Shown: piece by piece, positions 63,301 through 64,000 of the stretch
How the letters are laid out: every line of letters starts with the position of its first letter
Numbering within the stretch: position 1 is the stretch's first letter
Origin: Owenia fusiformis
Taxonomy: Eukaryota; Annelida; Polychaeta; Sabellida; Oweniidae
DNA length: 64,000 nucleotides
Assembly: GCA_903813345.2 (NCBI GenBank)
Contig: CAIIXF020000001.1
Span: 37,043,366 to 37,107,365 of the forward strand
Direction of reading: 5' to 3'
Translations under genes and position numbers: made by a program
Notes under the pieces: model-generated
What the model was told of the DNA's origin: nothing
What the model saw: only the letters and a program-made list of their open reading frames with translations
Databases searched by the model: none

Positions 63301-64000
63301 TGTACCTCAGAAAATTCAAAATGGCTGCTTTGCAGGAATTCGCAATTCTAAAATCTAATTTTTTCATTTTCAACCAAAGTAATGAGTATAATTGATTGGA
63401 ATTCGGTAATTGATATTTTGTTCGTTGGGATTTGCTACTCCGCGGAGTTGCCATTATCTAGTGTTATAATTGCTCATCATAAGATTTTTACCATGTAATC
63501 CATATTAAAATATCTACAATTATTTCAATGTGGTATTGATTTGCATAAATGAACCTTTTACCATTGTATCCGAAGAGCATGTGTTCAAGTTTTGATCAGA
63601 CAATAAAATGATAAAAATGAGATAGAATCTCTTTTGTTATATTTGAGATGCTGGATTAACCCTGTTTTACAAAGAACACACATTTGTTTAAATAAATATC
63701 CCCATCAATTGAACTCTAGTTAAAAAGAAAATGTTATTAATTCAAGCAATCTAATTTTCATGATTGAATAAACGTTTTAATATGCTCATAGATCTACATT
63801 GTAAAATTGTTTCGCAATTATAAGTAAAGCACTTCTTTGACATGTGAAAGCTAAAATCAATTAAAACAATAATTGTTATGTCCTGGGGTTAATTTCAGGT
63901 TCATGTTTATTGGCTTAAAATCTACCTCCGTAATAAGAGTCTTTAGAAATAGATCAGTGAATTCCTTATCCTTTGGATTATATCGGTTTCAGATATTTTC
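60306..64000 (+). other. Intron following the 60.2 kb exon
   Basis: No further exon was found before the window ends. AT-rich, with one large repeat at 62,661-63,431. Confidence 0.5.
62661..63431. mobile_element. Dispersed repeat with ATCCCAACGAAC ends and CCGT tract (copy 2)
   Basis: Outer inverted repeat ATCCCAACGAAC (62661-62672) and GTTCGTTGGGAT (63420-63431). A CCGT/CAGT microsatellite (about 62,699-62,776) follows the left end, and the interior has AAAATGGC/GCCGTC motifs. Same plan as 16,973-17,940. Confidence 0.65.

Overview
The window is nuclear DNA from an animal. It is AT-rich, its genes are split by GT-AG introns, and it is full of small inverted-repeat DNA transposons. Gene content and repeat style suggest a marine invertebrate, most likely a lophotrochozoan such as a mollusc or brachiopod. 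That placement is inference.

Bases 1-20,720 (+ strand) hold most of an eIF4G translation-initiation scaffold gene, entered part-way through the coding sequence. I could follow 22 exons in consistent phase, giving 1,482 residues and a stop at 19,598-19,600. In order they carry the N-terminal conserved motif, a Pro-rich linker with a heptapeptide repeat, the eIF4E-binding motif, MIF4G, MA3 and W2. The striking feature lies in the introns. Thirteen of the 21 introns each carry one sense-strand box C/D snoRNA, and two more introns carry decayed copies. They fall into four families (A-D). Family A matches the dual 28S guide known as snR60 in yeast and SNORD80/U80 in human. Family D has a 12-nt antisense match to the 18S segment AACGAGGAAUUC. 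Intron 4 (7 kb) also holds a plausible alternative first coding exon.

Bases 22,190-26,116 (- strand, convergent with eIF4G) encode a complete four-exon secreted or GPI-anchored protein of 270 residues: signal peptide, CUB domain, ten-cysteine Ly6/uPAR domain and hydrophobic tail. A hAT-like element with an 8-bp target duplication sits in its first intron.

Bases 26,117-37,800 are intergenic and contain several foldback transposons. Bases 37,810-42,133 (+ strand) encode a small secreted EF-hand protein of six exons. One of its exon junctions lacks a normal donor.

Bases 42,134-64,000 hold few exons. There is a promoter-like first exon near 45.3 kb with a YY1-type motif, and a first coding exon at 60,156-60,305. 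The two could be the start of one long + strand gene running out of the window. The rest is intron or intergenic DNA with transposons and a 46-bp minisatellite.
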